Shown here: one piece after another, positions 38,781 to 48,016 of the stretch | Position numbering within the stretch: the first letter of the stretch is position 1 | How the letters are laid out: each line of letters opens with the position of its first letter | From: Burkholderiales bacterium | Lineage (GTDB): Bacteria > Pseudomonadota > Gammaproteobacteria > Burkholderiales > UBA6910 | Direction: 5' to 3' | DNA: 64,000 bases | Assembly (NCBI GenBank): GCA_026005015.1 | Contig: BPKG01000002.1 | Span: 124,001 to 188,000, forward strand | The notes under the pieces: model-generated | What the model was told of the DNA's origin: nothing | Database searches by the model: none | The model's input: only the letters and a program-made list of their open reading frames with translations | Program-made: the position numbers and the translations under genes

Positions 38781-39848
38781 ATGAAACCCGTTGTCCCCAG
38801 GAAAGGCCGCGGCGCTCCCTCCAACCTCCAGGGCCGCTTCGAGCGGTGGGGACGGGAGGCGTTCGACGACGGTTGGTCAAGCGAGGAGGAAGAGCTTCCC
38901 CCGCTCAAGACCGAGGTGACGCTCGTCCAGGCGAAGAGCATCCTCACCCGCAACGTCTCGCCCGACATACCCTTCGACCGCTCCATCAACCCGTACCAGG
39001 GATGCGAGCATGGGTGCATTTATTGCTACGCCCGCCCAACCCACGCCTACTGGGGTTTATCGCCCGGCCTGGATTTCGAAACCAAGCTCATCGCCAAGGC
39101 GAACGCGGCGGCGCTGCTGCGCAGTGAGCTTTCAGCGCCCGGTTACCGGCCCGACGTCATCTCCATCGGTGCCAACACCGATCCCTACCAGCCCATCGAG
39201 CGGGAGCTGAAGATCACCCGCTCGATCCTGGAGGTGCTCGCCGAGTGCGAGCACCCCTTTGGGATCATCACCAAGAACGCCTTGATCGAGCGGGACATCG
39301 ATCTCCTCGCGCCTATGGCAGAAAAGAACCTGGTCCGGGCGTTCGTCTCAGTGACCAACCTGGACAACTCTCTCGCTCGGCGGCTGGAACCCCGCACGTC
39401 CGCCCCGATGCGGCGACTGGAGGCGGTCCGGCGCCTCGCTGCGGCCGGGATCCCTGTGGGCGTCATGGTGGCGCCGGTGATCCCGTTTCTCACCGACCGG
39501 TTCATGGAAGAGGTGCTGGAGCGGGCCCGGGAGGCGGGAGCTACCCTGGCGGGCTATGTGCTGCTGCGGCTGCCCCACGAAGTGGCGCCCCTCTTCAAGG
39601 CGTGGCTCGAAGTCCATTACCCGATGAAGGCCGAGCATGTCATGAGCCTCATCCACCAGATGCGGGGCGGGCGAGACTACGACTCCAACTTCGGCACGCG
39701 CCACCGGGGCACTGGCATCTTCGCCGAGCTGATCGCCAGGCGTTTCCAGCTCGCGTGCGAGCGTCTGGGCTTCAACCGGGCCCAGCCGCCTCTCGATACC
39801 TCCCGCTTCCGGCCGCCCCGAGCAGGCTCTCAGCTCGACCTCTTTTGA
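38781..39848 (+). CDS. PA0069-family radical SAM protein
   Basis: 355 residues. The [4Fe-4S] motif [10 protein letters not shown] is followed by [13 protein letters not shown] and [15 protein letters not shown], hallmarks of the PA0069/Rv2578c group of radical SAM enzymes related to spore photoproduct lyase. The frame is intact to QLDLF. The ATG overlaps the intI stop (ATGA), so the gene was once coupled to, or captured beside, the integron. The reaction is not established for the family; DNA or nucleotide repair is often suggested. Confidence 0.88.
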   Translation: MKPVVPRKGRGAPSNLQGRFERWGREAFDDGWSSEEEELPPLKTEVTLVQAKSILTRNVSPDIPFDRSINPYQGCEHGCIYCYARPTHAYWGLSPGLDFETKLIAKANAAALLRSELSAPGYRPDVISIGANTDPYQPIERELKITRSILEVLAECEHPFGIITKNALIERDIDLLAPMAEKNLVRAFVSVTNLDNSLARRLEPRTSAPMRRLEAVRRLAAAGIPVGVMVAPVIPFLTDRFMEEVLERAREAGATLAGYVLLRLPHEVAPLFKAWLEVHYPMKAEHVMSLIHQMRGGRDYDSNFGTRHRGTGIFAELIARRFQLACERLGFNRAQPPLDTSRFRPPRAGSQLDLF

Positions 39849-40188
39849 CGGGGGACAGGGATCAGGGGGACTTCCCCCGATCGTCCACCCCCTTGAAAAT
39901 TTCAGCCGTCGACCCCAATGCAAGGCTGGACCCCGCAGCGGGTCCCCAGATGGCCGTCTGAATGCCCGCGCTGACACTCCCCCGGGAGAGGACGGGGGCG
40001 TACGCCTTTCGGGTCAGCAAGGCGATGGCGCGCTCAACAGCATTAGTTTCGCCTACCAGGGAAGTGGCAGTTCAGCGAGCGCCTGGCGAGCAAAAAAAAG
40101 GAGGTCAGTCTCATCCCGTCATAACGCCGCATCGAAGGCCGATTTCGCAGCACTTTTGTGACGTTGGATTTCCGCAGGAGTCCGTTTC
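39849..40188. other. Intergenic region with hairpins, no gene
   Basis: 340 bp. A strong hairpin lies at 39853-39886 (GGAC...GATCAGGGGG-ACTT-CCCCCGATC-GTCC), probably ending the radical SAM transcript although no T tract follows. A second, smaller dyad is GACCC...GGGTC near 39930-39945. Open frames here are short and have no recognisable domains. The last 20 bases hold the ribosome site (GCAGGAG) of the glycosyltransferase. Confidence 0.5.
39853..39886 (+). terminator. Stem-loop downstream of the radical SAM gene
   Basis: GATCaGGGGG-actt-CCCCCGATC, extended by GGAC/GTCC after a small bulge. It begins 5 bp past the stop codon. It lacks a T run, so termination strength is uncertain. Confidence 0.5.
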
Positions 40189-41238
40189 ATGAGGATTGCG
40201 CAGATCGCCCCTTTGATCGAAAGCGTTCCGCCCCGGCTCTACGGAGGCACCGAGCGCGTCGTGCACTATCTGACCGAGGAGTTGGTCCGCCAAGGCCATG
40301 ACGTGACCTTGTTCGCGAGCGGCGACTCGGCAACCTCTGCAAGGCTCGTGGCCTGCGTGCCAGAAGCGCTGAGGCTTAACCCCCGGGTCAAGGAGCCGCT
40401 GCCGTACATGGTCTTGCAGCTCGAGCAGGTTCGGCAGCATGCCCGGGAATTTGATGTCCTCCACTTCCACACCGATTTCATCCACTTCCCGATCTTCCGG
40501 GACATAGCCTACCGAACGGTCACCACGCTGCACGGGCGGCTGGATCTCCCCGACATCCATCCGGTGTACCGGGAGTTCTGCGACATGCCGCTGGTGTCCA
40601 TCTCCCACCATCAGCGACTGCCCATGCCGCCCGTCCACTGGGCGGGGACGGTCTACCATGGGCTGCCCAGGGACGTGTGCCGCTTCAACCCGGTGCCGAA
40701 GGGCGACTATCTGGCGTTCCTCGGGCGCATCTCGCCCGAGAAGCGCCCCGACCGCGCCATCGAGATCGCCCGCCGGGCGGGCGTGCGGCTCATGATCGCC
40801 GCCAAGGTGGACAAGGTGGACGAGACGTACTTTCAAGAAAGAATAAAGCCCTTGCTCGCCGACCCGCAGGTGGAGTTCATCGGCGAGATCGATGAAGCGC
40901 AGAAGTCCGAGTTCCTGGGCAACGCGCTCGGGCTTCTCTTCCCCATCGACTGGCCGGAGCCCTTCGGGCTGGTGATGATCGAGGCCATGTCCTGCGGCAC
41001 GCCGGTGATCGCCTGGCGCTGCGGCTCTGTGCCGGAAGTGGTGGAGCCGGGCGTGACCGGCTTCATCGTGGAGTCGATCGAGGCCGCGGTGGATGCCGTG
41101 CGGCGGGTCTACATGCTGGACCGGACGGTCGTGCGGCGCCGCTTCGAGGAGCGCTTCTCTGCGGAGCGCATGGCGCACGATTATCTCTCCGTCTATCGGG
41201 CCCTGGCGGCGACCGGGCGCGCGACGAGGGCCGCTTGA
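40189..41238 (+). CDS. Glycosyltransferase family 4
   Basis: 349 residues, GT-B fold. The N-terminus RIAQIAPLIESVPPRLYGGTERVV has the acceptor-side Gly loop; the C-terminal half has the FLGRISPEKRPDRAIEIA donor motif and PEPFGLVMIEAMSCGTPVIA with the E-x7-E pair. It should transfer sugar from a nucleotide sugar to an unknown acceptor. The debranching-enzyme gene begins 13 bp after its stop, so the two are probably one operon acting on a glucan or glycoconjugate. Confidence 0.9.
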   Translation: MRIAQIAPLIESVPPRLYGGTERVVHYLTEELVRQGHDVTLFASGDSATSARLVACVPEALRLNPRVKEPLPYMVLQLEQVRQHAREFDVLHFHTDFIHFPIFRDIAYRTVTTLHGRLDLPDIHPVYREFCDMPLVSISHHQRLPMPPVHWAGTVYHGLPRDVCRFNPVPKGDYLAFLGRISPEKRPDRAIEIARRAGVRLMIAAKVDKVDETYFQERIKPLLADPQVEFIGEIDEAQKSEFLGNALGLLFPIDWPEPFGLVMIEAMSCGTPVIAWRCGSVPEVVEPGVTGFIVESIEAAVDAVRRVYMLDRTVVRRRFEERFSAERMAHDYLSVYRALAATGRATRAA

Positions 41239-41251
41239 GCAGGAGCTGACC

Positions 41252-43438
41252 GTGAGCCTAGCGCAAAGCCAACCGTTGGCCCAGGGTCCCACGCCGGAGT
41301 TCTATATTCCGGCCACCTCCTCGCTGGCTGAGCGGCGGCCACGGACGCTCAAGCACGGCGACACGTTCGCCATGTTCGACCACTACGGCGACCTGGTGGC
41401 GGCGGAGCACAGCCCCGAAGGGATCTTTCACCAGGACACGCGATACCTGTCCAAGCTCGCTTTCACCATCCAGGGGCGCCGTCCGTTGCTGCTTTCCTCC
41501 ACGGTGCAGAACAACAACGCCGTGCTCAACGTGGATCTCACCAATCCAGACGTGTTCGAAGGCGGCGTGCTGGTACTGCCCAAGGACACCATACACGTCT
41601 CCAGAGCCAAGTTCCTGTGGGAGTCGGCGTGCTACGAGATGTTGGTGATCCGCAACTACGGCGATCAGCGGCTTCAGGTGCACGTAGCCCTGGACTTCGA
41701 CGCCGACTTCGCCGACCTGTTCGAGGTGCGCGGTTTCCGGCGCGGCCGGCGCGGACGCATCATGGCGGAAGTTTTGGACCCCCGCACCGTGACGTTTTCC
41801 TACGGCGCTCTGGATGGACTGCCGCGCCGCACACGCCTTTGCTTCGACCCGGCGCCGGATCAACTGAGGGCGGAGCGCGCCGAGTTCGTGTTCGACCTCG
41901 AGCCCAAGGAGCGCCGGCCCGTGTTTGTGACCGTTCAGTGCCTGGTAGGCGAGCGGCCGCTGCCTCGGCAGGAGGGCTTCTTCAGCGCCATGCGCCAGGC
42001 CCGCAAGGCACTCGTGGGTGCGGCCGCCCGCGCGGCAGCGGTGGAAACTTCCAACAGTGTGTACAACGAGGTGCTATGCCGCTCCATGGCCGACATCACC
42101 ATGCTGGTGACGGACACGCCCCAGGGAGCGTACCCTTACGCCGGCATCCCCTGGTTCTCCACTGCGTTCGGCCGCGATGGCATCATCACCGCCATCGAGA
42201 TGCTGTGGATCGACCCCTGGATCGCCCGCGGTGTGCTGCGCTTCCTGGCGGCCCACCAGGCCACGGCCGAGAATCCGGATGCGGACGCCGAACCGGGCAA
42301 GATCCTGCACGAGATGCGCCAGTGCGAGCTCGCGCGCCTGGGCGAGATCCCGTTTGGGCGCTACTATGGGTCCGTGGATGCGACGCCGCTCTTTGTCGTA
42401 TTGGCGGGGCTGTACTGGCAGCGCAGCGGTGATCGGGAGACCCTGGAAGCGATCTGGCCCCAGATCCAGGCGGCGCTCGCTTGGATCGATCGCTACGGTG
42501 ATCGGGACGGCGACGGCTTTGTCGAGTACGGGCGCAGGCGCGACAGCGGCCTTGCCAACCAGGGGTGGAAGGATTCGGAGGATGCGGTCTTCCACGCCGA
42601 CGGACGCCTCGCCCGAGCGCCCATCGCCCTCGCTGAGGTGCAGGGATATGTCTATGCTGCGCGCCGGCTCGCCGCCCGCATGGCCCGGGATATGGGGGAG
42701 TCGGTTCTCGCGGCGCGGCTCGACGAGCAGGCGCGGGTGCTGCGGGAGCGCTTCGAGGAGCGGTTCTGGTGCGAGGAGCTGGGGCTCTATGCGTTGGCCT
42801 TGGACGGCGACAAGCAGCCCTGCCGCGTGCGCACGTCTAACGCCGGCCAGGTCCTTTTCAGCGGCATCGCTCGCCCTGAGCGGGCGGCTCGGGTGGCGGA
42901 GGCCCTGTTCGGCAACGACTTCTTCAGCGGGTGGGGGATTCGCACCGTGAGCGCACGGCAGGCACGCTTCAATCCCGCTTCCTATCACAACGGTTCGGTG
43001 TGGCCCCATGACAACGCGCTGATCGGTCTGGGACTTGCCCGCTACGGCCACACGGACAAGGTGCTTAAGCTTGCCTCGGCCCTGTTCGACGCCGCCACCC
43101 ACATGGACCTGCGCCGCCTGCCCGAGCTGTTTTGCGGCTTCCGCCGCAAGCGGGACAGGGGGCCCACCTTGTACCCCGTGGCCTGCGCCCCCCAGGCGTG
43201 GGCGGCCGCGGCGCCGTTTGCGCTATTGCAAGCGTGCTTAGGGCTCGAGTTCGATGCGGCGTCGAGGACGGTGCGGTTGCGCCACCCGCGCCTGCCGGAT
43301 TTTCTGGACTGGGTACAGGTGCGCAACCTGCGCATCGGCGACACGCTGCTCCATATCCTGCTGCGGCGTCACGGCACGGATGTGGCCGTGAACGTGCTGG
43401 AGCGCGACGGCCCTGCTGAGGTAGAAGTCATTCTCTGA
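41252..43438 (+). CDS. Amylo-alpha-1,6-glucosidase family protein
   Basis: 728 residues from GTG 41252, preceded by AGGAG. An N-terminal GDE-type domain (HGDTFAMFDHYGDLVAAEHSPEGIFHQDTRYLSKL) is followed by an (alpha/alpha)6 catalytic domain: PYAGIPWFSTAFGRDGIIT, DGFVEYGRR..GLANQGWKDSEDAV with the catalytic acid, and SYHNGSVWPHDNALIG. It should hydrolyse alpha-1,6 branches of glycogen-like glucans. Upstream in-frame codons belong to the glycosyltransferase region and are not used. Confidence 0.88.
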   Translation: MSLAQSQPLAQGPTPEFYIPATSSLAERRPRTLKHGDTFAMFDHYGDLVAAEHSPEGIFHQDTRYLSKLAFTIQGRRPLLLSSTVQNNNAVLNVDLTNPDVFEGGVLVLPKDTIHVSRAKFLWESACYEMLVIRNYGDQRLQVHVALDFDADFADLFEVRGFRRGRRGRIMAEVLDPRTVTFSYGALDGLPRRTRLCFDPAPDQLRAERAEFVFDLEPKERRPVFVTVQCLVGERPLPRQEGFFSAMRQARKALVGAAARAAAVETSNSVYNEVLCRSMADITMLVTDTPQGAYPYAGIPWFSTAFGRDGIITAIEMLWIDPWIARGVLRFLAAHQATAENPDADAEPGKILHEMRQCELARLGEIPFGRYYGSVDATPLFVVLAGLYWQRSGDRETLEAIWPQIQAALAWIDRYGDRDGDGFVEYGRRRDSGLANQGWKDSEDAVFHADGRLARAPIALAEVQGYVYAARRLAARMARDMGESVLAARLDEQARVLRERFEERFWCEELGLYALALDGDKQPCRVRTSNAGQVLFSGIARPERAARVAEALFGNDFFSGWGIRTVSARQARFNPASYHNGSVWPHDNALIGLGLARYGHTDKVLKLASALFDAATHMDLRRLPELFCGFRRKRDRGPTLYPVACAPQAWAAAAPFALLQACLGLEFDAASRTVRLRHPRLPDFLDWVQVRNLRIGDTLLHILLRRHGTDVAVNVLERDGPAEVEVIL

Positions 43439-43565
43439 CCGGAGGAAGTGATGCGACCGTGGCCTTCCAAAAAGGGGGACTTCGTGTAAGAGCGTGGGGT
43501 AAATTCGCATGCTATTTAAGGCGGACTTATTGCTGTAAAACCGCCGAAACCTGGCGTGTGGCCCC

Positions 43566-44091
43566 TTGATTGAATTGACGCAAAGCCTCAAGCAGAGGCT
43601 GCAACGTCGCCGCTTCATCGTCGCCCTGGCGTATTCGGCATGATTTCGTTGCGCATCGCCAACCGCATGGGATTCGATGTCCTCTACATGACCGATGCGC
43701 GCACCTTCATCGGTCTCGACGAGACGCTACGCCGGGGCGAAGCCTACGCCCGGGCAGGCGCGGACATCCTGTTCATCGAATCCCCGGAGAGCGAGGAGGA
43801 GATGGCCCGCATCGGCCGGACCTTCAACTGCCCTTCGTGGCCAACATGGTGGAAAAAAGCAGTACACCGCTGCTAGGCGCGAAACGCCTGCAGGAGTTGG
43901 GTTTCTCTATCGCGATCTTTCCTGCCACGGGCTTTCTCGCCCCCGGCGCGGCCCTGGAGCGAGCCTACCAGGCCCTGCGGGACACGGGCTCGTCCGAGCC
44001 CGTGCTCGGGGATCTCTACGACTTCGACCGCTTCAGCCGCCTGATGGGCTTCGAACAGATTTGGGAATTCGAGCGTGCCCACGCCGACTGA
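43566..44091 (+). pseudogene. Remnant of a PEP mutase/isocitrate lyase family gene
   Basis: Pieces in two or more frames: LKQRLQRRRFIVA (from about 43584), a lost base near 43632, then MISLRIANRMGFDVLYM joined directly to TDARTFIGLDETLRRGEAYA. In the intact family about 130 residues, including the DADTGYG active-site loop, lie between these. A second shift near 43830 precedes VANMVEKSSTPLLGAKRLQE and LMGFEQIWEFERAHAD. It is thus deleted and frameshifted. It borders the xsc gene tail to tail. Confidence 0.75.
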
Positions 44092-44115
44092 CGAGGATCC
44101 CGATGCCGCCGCGCC

Positions 44116-45924
44116 TCACACGTAGTCCTTGTACTTTTCCAGCAGCCGTTTGGGCTTGGAGAGGGCGTCGCGGCGGAAGGGGTCGCCGAGCTCGCGCGAG
44201 ACCAGGATTTCGAGGATGGTGGTTTTGCCCTCGGCCTGCGCCTGGCAGGCGCTGGAGAGCGCGGGGCCCACCTCCGAGAGCTGGTCGATCGTGACCCCCT
44301 CGGCCCCCATGGTGCGGGCGATGGCGGCAAAGCTCGGGTTTTCCAGATCCGTGCCCACGAAGCGGCGGCTGTAGAAGTCCACCTGGTTTTTCTTCTCCGC
44401 CCCCCACTGGCGGTTGTTGAACACCACCGCGGTCACGGGGATTTTCTCGCGCACGCAGGTCAAAATCTCCCCCATGCTCATCGCCCAGGCCCCGTCGCCC
44501 ACGTAGGCGACGGCCGGCCGCTCGGGGGCGGCCACCTTCGCCCCGATCACGGTAGGAAAGGCGTAGCCGCAGTTGCCGAAGCTCATGGCGGCAAGCATCG
44601 AGCGCGGCCGCTCGAAGCGCAGGTAACTATTGGCCACCGAGCAGATGTTGCCGATGTCGGTGGAGACCATGGCGTCTTGGGGCAGGGCGCGCTCGAGCTC
44701 CTTGAGGACCTGGCGCGGGTGCAGCAGATGGGGCTCGGCGCGGATCACCTCCTCGGAATAGGGGTCGCGCTCGTGGGTCCACTGGGCAAGCTCCTGCTCC
44801 CAGGCTTCCTTCTCCGCCCGGATCGTCTTGAGCCGCGCCTCGCGGTTTTGCGCGCCGGCGAGCCGCTTGCCTTGAAGCCGCGCAAGGAGCGCCTCGGCCG
44901 CGGCCCGGGCATCGCCCGCAATGCCCACCGAAATCTTCTTCACCAGCCCGAGCATCCGGGGATCGGCGTCCACTTGGATCACTTTCGCGCTCTTCGGCCA
45001 ATAGTCAAGCCCGTGCTGGGGCAGCGTGCCAAAGGGGCCAAGGCGCGTGCCCAGCGCCAGCACCACGTCGGCCTGCGCCAAAAGCTTCATGCCCGCCTTC
45101 GACCCCTGGTAGCCCAGGGGCCCGGCCCACAAGGGGTGGGACGCGGGGAAGGCGTCGTTGTGCAGATAGGAGGTCACCACCGGCGCCGAGAGGTGCTCGG
45201 CCAGCGCGACGCACGCCTCCACCCCCTCGGCCAGAATGACCCCGCCCCCGGCGATGATCACAGGAAACTGGGCGCTGGCCAAAAGCTCGGCCGCCTCGCC
45301 CAGGCTTCTCTCGCCCCCCGCCCCCCGCTCGATCACAATGGGCGCGGGAATCTCAAAGTCGTATTCGCCGTAGAAAAAGTCCCGGGGGATGTTGAGCTGG
45401 GCCGGACCCAGCTCCAGCATCGCCCGATCAAAAGCCCGGCCCGTGAGCTCCGCCATCCGGCGGGGGTTGTTCACGTGGGCCTGGAACTTGGTGATCTTGG
45501 AGAAAATGGGCAGCTGCTCCGTTTCCTGAAACCCCCCCAGCCCCATGGTCATGCTGCCCGACTCGGGGGTGATCACCACCACCGGGGAATGCGCCCAGTA
45601 GGCCGCCGCTACCGCCGTCACAAAATTGGTAACTCCAGGGCCGTTTTGCGCCATGCACACCCCGTGGCGCCCGGAGATGCGGGCATAGCCGTCGGCCATG
45701 TGCCCCGCGCCCTGCTCGTGCACCACCGGAATGTAGCGAATGCCCGCCGCAGGAAAAAGATCCAGCGCATCCATCAGCGCCGAACCCACGATCCCAAAGA
45801 CCTCCTTCACCCCGTGCGCCACCAAGGTCTCCACGAACGCTTCGCTCGGGGTCATGCGCACAGGACCCACGCCCACCAGCGCGCTGCCCCGGGGCTCTTC
45901 CATCAGTTTGGGATTGGTTGCCAT
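44116..45924 (-). CDS. xsc: Sulfoacetaldehyde acetyltransferase
   Basis: 602 residues, ThDP enzyme. Catalytic Glu in VVHEQGAGHMADGYAR, the Xsc-style IAQNGPG-like MAQNGPGVTNFV, PAQLNIPRDF, the ThDP/Mg site GDGAWAMSMGEI...FNNRQWGAEKKNQVDFYSRRFV, and the ending LEKYKDYV all fit Xsc rather than acetolactate synthase. It converts sulfoacetaldehyde plus phosphate to acetyl phosphate and sulfite in the cytoplasm. It follows tauXY in the same direction; a phosphate acetyltransferase gene and a sulfite exporter are not in the window. Confidence 0.92.
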   Translation of the reverse strand: MATNPKLMEEPRGSALVGVGPVRMTPSEAFVETLVAHGVKEVFGIVGSALMDALDLFPAAGIRYIPVVHEQGAGHMADGYARISGRHGVCMAQNGPGVTNFVTAVAAAYWAHSPVVVITPESGSMTMGLGGFQETEQLPIFSKITKFQAHVNNPRRMAELTGRAFDRAMLELGPAQLNIPRDFFYGEYDFEIPAPIVIERGAGGERSLGEAAELLASAQFPVIIAGGGVILAEGVEACVALAEHLSAPVVTSYLHNDAFPASHPLWAGPLGYQGSKAGMKLLAQADVVLALGTRLGPFGTLPQHGLDYWPKSAKVIQVDADPRMLGLVKKISVGIAGDARAAAEALLARLQGKRLAGAQNREARLKTIRAEKEAWEQELAQWTHERDPYSEEVIRAEPHLLHPRQVLKELERALPQDAMVSTDIGNICSVANSYLRFERPRSMLAAMSFGNCGYAFPTVIGAKVAAPERPAVAYVGDGAWAMSMGEILTCVREKIPVTAVVFNNRQWGAEKKNQVDFYSRRFVGTDLENPSFAAIARTMGAEGVTIDQLSEVGPALSSACQAQAEGKTTILEILVSRELGDPFRRDALSKPKRLLEKYKDYV

Positions 45925-45957
45925 CGTTCTTCCTTCAGTTAGGTTGACCGGTACGGA

Positions 45958-47345
45958 TCACAGAAGATATTCGTCGCGCAGGAAATACCACCGATACAGC
46001 AGCCACTGGCCAAGCCGGCGAAACGGCGCGAACGCGTGGCCCGGCAAGGGGGAGTTGTAGATGGGCAGGTCGAGCCCGCGCCCCTTGCCCGCGATCCATT
46101 GGGCCATCCGCCGACCGGCCTGGGCGGAGAAGGAGACGCCGTTCCCGCCGTAGCCGAGCGCGTAATAGATCGTCTGCCTCGGATCCGGCTGGACGATACG
46201 CGGCATCATGTCGTGGCTGATGTCCACCCAGCCCCACCACGAATACTCGACCTCGATGCCCTTCAGCGCAGGAAACTTGCGGTGCAAGCCATTTACCAGG
46301 AGCTGAAAGTGCTTCGGGTGAGGGGCGTCCCGCCCGGTGATAGCGCTGCGGCTGCCGATCTGCACGCGGTTGTCCGGCAGCCGGCGGTAGTAGAAGCGGA
46401 GCGTGCGCGTATCGGTGAGCACCTCGGTGGTGCGCCAGTTGCACGCATCGATTTCCTGGGGCGTGAGCGGGCGGGTCACCATGGAATTCGAGAGCACCGG
46501 AAGACGCGATTCTTGAGCAGCGGGTGCAGCGTCTGCATGGTGTAGCCGCCCGTGGCGACGCCCACCGCGCGTGCCCGGACGGTGCCCCCCGGCGTCTTGA
46601 GGTGATGGACGCCGTTTTTCGTCTCCCATTCGACGACGGGACTGACGGGATGCACGGTGGCGCCGAGCTGGCGCGCGAGTCTGAGATAGCCGAATGCCAG
46701 CTTCATCGGGTGCACCCCGATGCCGTCGGGCTCGTGCATCGCACCCGCGGCTTCGGCGTCGTTCACGTAGCGGCGGCGCAGGGTCGCCGCGTCCAGGATC
46801 TCGGCCTCGTAGGCGAACACGTCCTTCATCACCCGCGCCTCCGCCTCGAGCTTCTTCATGACGTGGGGGCGGTGGGCGATCCATAAATGGCCGCCCGGCT
46901 GAGGATCACAGTCGATGTCCTGGATGAGAGACTTAAACGTTTCGAAGCCGTCTCGGATCTCGGCGTGCAGGCGCAGGGCCGTGTCCTTGCCCCAGCGCTG
47001 GAGCCACTGGGAACGGTACAGGCGTCCGCTGGCGTTCTGGGCCTGGCCGCCGTTGCGGCCGCTGCAGCCCCAGGCGGCTCGGTTGGCTTCCAGGACGGTG
47101 GACTTGATGCCATGCTCCCGGGCAAGGAAGATGGCGGTGGCGAGCCCCGTGAAGCCGGCCCCGATGACGGCCACGTCCACGTCCACGTCTTGGGTGATGG
47201 GTCCGTCGTCGGGCGGAGGCGTGCCGGCGGTGGCGGCCCAGTAGGTGGGCGGGTACGCCTGGCCGCACGCCGGAGTGTCCGCGGCCAGCGGATCGAAGGT
47301 CGGATCGTACGTTGCCGGCGCCCGTGGGAAGTCGCTCTGATCCAT
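45958..47345 (-). pseudogene. tauY: Taurine dehydrogenase large subunit TauY-like flavoprotein, frameshifted
   Basis: From ATG 47345 (MDQSDFPRAP) the protein has the FAD site DVAVIGAGFTGLATAIFLA and GRNGGQAQNASGRLY, then near 46499 loses one base after HPLLKNRVF. The next frame carries VLSNSMVTRPLTPQEIDACN through YALGYGGNGVSFSAQAG, the FAD-closing motif, to YFLRDEYLL. Both parts together make a DAO-family enzyme of about 460 residues. Next to tauX and xsc it is best read as TauY, which oxidises taurine to sulfoacetaldehyde. Real mutation or sequencing error cannot be told apart here. Confidence 0.75.
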
Positions 47346-47393
47346 GGCAACACCTCTCATTCTCGTGGGTCCTTGGGTAGCTTCGTGACGCGG

Positions 47394-47798
47394 TCAGCGG
47401 GAAGGCCCCTTGACCGGCGGACGATCCTTGCGGAAGGCGTTCTTGACGGCGATCTTCCCGCCCCGGAAGGTGAAGAGGTCCACGCCGTTCGCCTCGATGC
47501 GGATACCGTCGGCCCGAGTGCCGGTGAACGTCCATTCGGACACGCCTCGATCGCCGCAGACAAAATGGCGTCCATTCCTCCAGCGGGCGTCGGGAAAGAG
47601 GGCCCACACCTGGGCGAACGCGGCGCGCACCGCTTCGCGGCCTTCGTACCGGGTGCCCCAGGCATCCGGTCCGGCCGCGGTCTCGAACACACAGTCTTCG
47701 GTCATGAAGGTCATGAGGGCGTCGATGTCGTGGCGGTTCCAAGCCTCGGTGAAGGCTTGCAGGGTTTCGGTCGTCACGCTGTGTGTTTGCTTGCTCAT
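47394..47798 (-). CDS. tauX: Taurine dehydrogenase small subunit TauX (NTF2-like)
   Basis: 134 residues, SnoaL/NTF2-like fold: AFTEAWNRHDIDALMTFMTEDCVFETAAG, then YEGREAVRAAFAQVW and NGVDLFTFRGGKIAVKNAFRK. This matches TauX of the two-subunit taurine dehydrogenase. AAGGAGAAAGAAAGC precedes the ATG at 47798. tauY follows 48 bp downstream. Its intact state contrasts with the frameshifted tauY. Confidence 0.82.
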   Translation of the reverse strand: MSKQTHSVTTETLQAFTEAWNRHDIDALMTFMTEDCVFETAAGPDAWGTRYEGREAVRAAFAQVWALFPDARWRNGRHFVCGDRGVSEWTFTGTRADGIRIEANGVDLFTFRGGKIAVKNAFRKDRPPVKGPSR

Positions 47799-48016
47799 GC
47801 TTTCTTTCTCCTTCGGCAGTTGTCCTGTCGTTCCGGCGGGTGCTTCCACCCGCGGGATTTGGAAGCCCCTCGGCACGGCGATCACCTTAGGAGAGTGAGC
47901 GGTCAGACGGTAGCGCCAGATGGCGGAATTCGCTTGGGCCAACGGGCGGCGCGGTGGCGAGGCGCCGAAAAGGGATCTTCAAGCGGGCGGAGAACGCCCG
48001 GGCTAAGGCGCCTTGC

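Larger units (their letters stand above)
36408..38784 (+). pseudogene. intI: Integron integrase IntI interrupted by an IS3 element
   Basis: Codons 1-30 (36408-36497, MEPAQPKLLDRL ... RTEEQYV) are separated from the rest (from 37792, [20 protein letters not shown]) by the insertion sequence 36498-37788. Joining them gives about 360 residues. The tyrosine-recombinase residues are present: Arg in [42 protein letters not shown]. The IntI-specific insert [17 protein letters not shown] is present, which separates IntI from XerC/D. The C-terminus is about 25 residues longer than usual. Its stop overlaps the radical SAM gene start by 4 bp. Confidence 0.9.

Noticed and set aside
37708-38784. A single complete integrase gene starting at 37708
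   Set aside because: Its first 28 codons are read out of the IS3 element end; the true N-terminus lies at 36408 on the other side of the insertion.
39962-40192. A 76-codon open frame upstream of the glycosyltransferase
   Set aside because: No domain or ribosome site, and it runs over the ribosome site and start of the real gene.
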